Source: Purshia tridentata (taxonomy: Eukaryota > Streptophyta > Magnoliopsida > Rosales > Rosaceae). Taken from it: a DNA stretch of 47,758 nucleotides. This document shows positions 45,431 through 47,758 of this stretch, piece after piece. Below the pieces are notes generated by a model, which saw only the letters and a list, made by a program, of their open reading frames with translations, did not search any database and had not been told where the DNA came from. Position 1 is the stretch's first letter, and the number at the start of each line of letters is the position of its first letter. The position numbers were made by a program, and so were the translations under genes. The stretch lies in the NCBI GenBank assembly GCA_003254885.1, contig QANT01002707.1, positions 1-47,758 on the forward strand, written 5' to 3'.

Positions 45431-47758
45431 TAGAAGCAAACTTTATGGATGGAGATGTATGCATGAAGTAATAACTATTAAGCTTTCAAGGAAGGTTTTA
45501 TGTTAGCTTATGTATCATTAGCAGTTAAAAGTTTTGATGCCTCAATGTATGTTCCCGTTTCATTATGATATAGATCTTATATTGCATGACTCATTTATAC
45601 ACACCCAGCTGCTCATCAATTTTTCACTTTTCAATTTGAAGTGACTCGACCATTTGTTTTTGTTAATGGTTTTAGGCAGAGACTAGCAGCTCTCTGTGCT
45701 CTGATTCACCTTCTTTCTGAATCTAAAAAACATGACTCTTCATTGCTTTGCTATGAGCCTATGACTAGTAGTTATGGTCCTATGGAAGCTCCTTACTGAT
45801 ATCTTCATATTTTTTCTAGCTTGATCCTCCAGAGATTCTGAGCTAGAAACCAATGGGGATTTGTTTACATATACAAGCTTAATGGTTCAAAAGATCCAGA
45901 ATCAGCACAAAGCTGGACCTGCCACCAATCCAATTGCCAAGAATGCATATATATCCACACCCATATCTAAATGCCACAATTAGCACACACTTCACTGGAA
46001 GATCACTTTCAATTACATGGTGCTGTAATTGTAAGCTGTGAGAGAAGTGATCAGAGTAAAATCTAGGGCATGCAGTCAAATCCATTCTCAAATGCATAAA
46101 TTATAGTCCAACTTTCCCACCAAATCCAAAATACTTATAGTTGTTACCAGCAGCTATTGAAAATCTCAATGCTGTAATTACCAGCGGTAATTTTGTTCAT
46201 ATATCTATCCTATAGCATTTAACAACATTCCTGCTGTTCCTGTAAGTATGTGTAGCTTTGCATTTGGTTCATAACCATTATATTTTCAAAGTGATGAAAG
46301 CCTTTTCATCATTATTCTAAGGCCCAACATTGTGGAGAGTATTATATAATATGGCTTAAAATACTCTCATTACTTCCCCAACTCCATCTACGTGGAGTCA
46401 TGGATCATTACGGATTTAAATCACTTTAATTAAGAGCTTCTAGAAAATTATATAAAAATTCTCCACCAAATAATTTGACACAAATATTTGCAATGAGAAA
46501 TTAGTTATTAAAAAAAAATTGAACATGTGGTCAAATGATGAATATTATAACAAATCAGGTGTTGATAGTCATAGAACAATTTTGTTACGGTGGAGACAAA
46601 AGGCCACTAATGTTCAAGTTCAACTATGGTAATTTAAGGAGGTTATCTTTTTTTTTTTTTGGGTCGAAGAATTTAACGAGTTTTCACTTCAAAAACATGA
46701 CTCGTACTACGAAACTACTAACACTTTAAAAATAAATTAAAGGAAAAATTTTCCAAATAAAACACATATTTTGAGGGTTGTTGTATTTCAGGATATAAAT
46801 TTTTTTTTGTGTTAATAAAGAACACATACTTATAGTTTGTGCCATTGTAGTTCTTTCTGTTATTTTCGTCAAGGAGTCCGCCTAAAATGGACCATGTGCC
46901 ACACACGTGATCTATTTTGTATTTAAAAAAATTAAATTTAAAATTTAAGATAAAAAAGATTAAACTTAAAAACAAAAAACAAGAAAAAAGAAAAAAGGAA
47001 AAAATAAATAGGAGGTGCAAATTGCACCCCCTCCCTACCTCCAGCCTAACTCACCTCGTCGGCATACCCCAGGCGGCAACCTACCCGCTGGCGGCTGGCG
47101 TGAGCCCACCATCCCCATTTTTTTTTCTCTCTCTCTCTCTCTCTCTTTTCATCTCTCCATCTTTCCTTCTATTCTTCTGTTGTAATGTTTGTTGGGCTTA
47201 ACTATTCTGTTTGCTTGTATCGGGTTACAAATAGAGTGAGACTTGGTGGTTCAGATTTCAGAATCACTTGGTCTTTGTGCATTTGTCAATGGATATATTT
47301 GTGCATTTGTTATGTTATGTGATTCTATGCAAAAGGGGAAGAGGGTTTTTGTTTGGGTTGGTAAAAGCTCCATCACATGTGGAAGAGGAGGTGCAGATCG
47401 CACCCTCCAGCCTACTAGCCAACGCTGCTCCAGCTCACCCATCTCGCCTCTGTTCTTCTCTTTCTCTCTCTCTACATCTTTGTCTCTTTCTCTTTGTGGT
47501 AGGGGTGATGATGGATTTGACTGGGGTGAATAATGGAGATGAGTTTGGTTGAAAATCGATGGAGGTTAGGGATTTGGTTGAAAATAGTTGGGTTTGGTTG
47601 AAAATCGAGGACATGGGTTTGGAGGGGCTTAGGGATATGTTTTTTTGTTGTTGGATTTGATTTGGGAAAACAATGGAGGTTGGTTGGGCAGGGTGGGAAG
47701 GGCGGTGCGACAGAAAGGGAGAAAGAGACAGAGATAGAGAGGGGGAAAGAGAGAGAGA
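45431..47758. other. Intergenic DNA to the window end
   Basis: After the kinase 3' region the sequence is AT-rich with a poly-T/GGGT retroposon-like junction (46,648-46,663). From about 47,010 it becomes GC- and CT-rich. A phrase of about 20 bases, GGAGGTGCARATYGCACCC, followed by CCTCCAGCCTA occurs twice (near 47,011 and 47,389), each leading into a CT-rich tract, which suggests an old direct repeat of about 375 bp. The window ends in a GA-rich run. It could be the start of a gene leader or a repeat; no coding region is supported. Confidence 0.45.

Noticed and set aside
1..47758. CRISPR arrays, operons or bacterial-type systems
   Set aside because: No regularly spaced repeats; gene structure, introns and gene families are those of a plant nucleus.

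Overview
The window reads as nuclear DNA of a flowering plant (eudicot). It has intron-rich genes with GT-AG introns, AT-rich intergenic DNA, plant-only gene families (GAPN, LRL-type bHLH, AP2-B3/RAV, G-type lectin receptor kinase, MIR156) and fragments of plant transposons. The protein sequences feel Rosaceae-like to me, but that is a low-confidence impression. A 19-base run of N followed by 62 A at 36,094-36,174 shows this is a draft assembly.

Layout. (1) 2.76-6.02 kb, + strand: a complete nine-exon NADP-dependent non-phosphorylating glyceraldehyde-3-phosphate dehydrogenase (GAPN, ALDH11A3 type), 496 aa. (2) 9.9-12.9 kb, +: a seven-exon LRL/LJRHL1-type bHLH factor, about 460 aa. (3) 17.4-17.9 kb, -: a three-exon COA6-like CX9C-CX10C mitochondrial protein, 116 aa. 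(4) 20.43-20.58 kb, +: a MIR156 precursor with the exact 20-nt mature sequence and its star strand. (5) 24.5-25.6 kb, +: a RAV-like AP2-B3 repressor. (6) 27.8-38.3 kb, +: a ten-exon DDT/PHD-finger chromatin protein (PTM-like, about 1,730 aa) with introns full of transposon debris. (7) 40.0-42.2 kb: a decayed Ty3/gypsy fragment abutting a hAT-like element. (8) 43.0-45.4 kb, +: an intronless SD2-5-type G-lectin receptor kinase, 817 aa. The last 2.3 kb holds no recognisable gene.

These are independent plant genes, not an operon. GAPN, LRL, COA6-like and MIR156 form a linkage that, from memory, is found in pieces at several Arabidopsis loci, so it looks like an ancestral gene block.

The most unusual signal is a pair of near-identical tandem duplications in two unrelated genes 19 kb apart (LRL bHLH and PTM-like). 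Each has a period of exactly 142 bp, two mismatches, and spans exon end + intron + next exon start. In each gene the extra copy would create a cassette exon with an in-frame stop, and in each gene one of the two mismatches alters the inner splice donor. This is either real biology (nascent poison exons under selection) or an assembly artefact from merged haplotypes; read data would decide.
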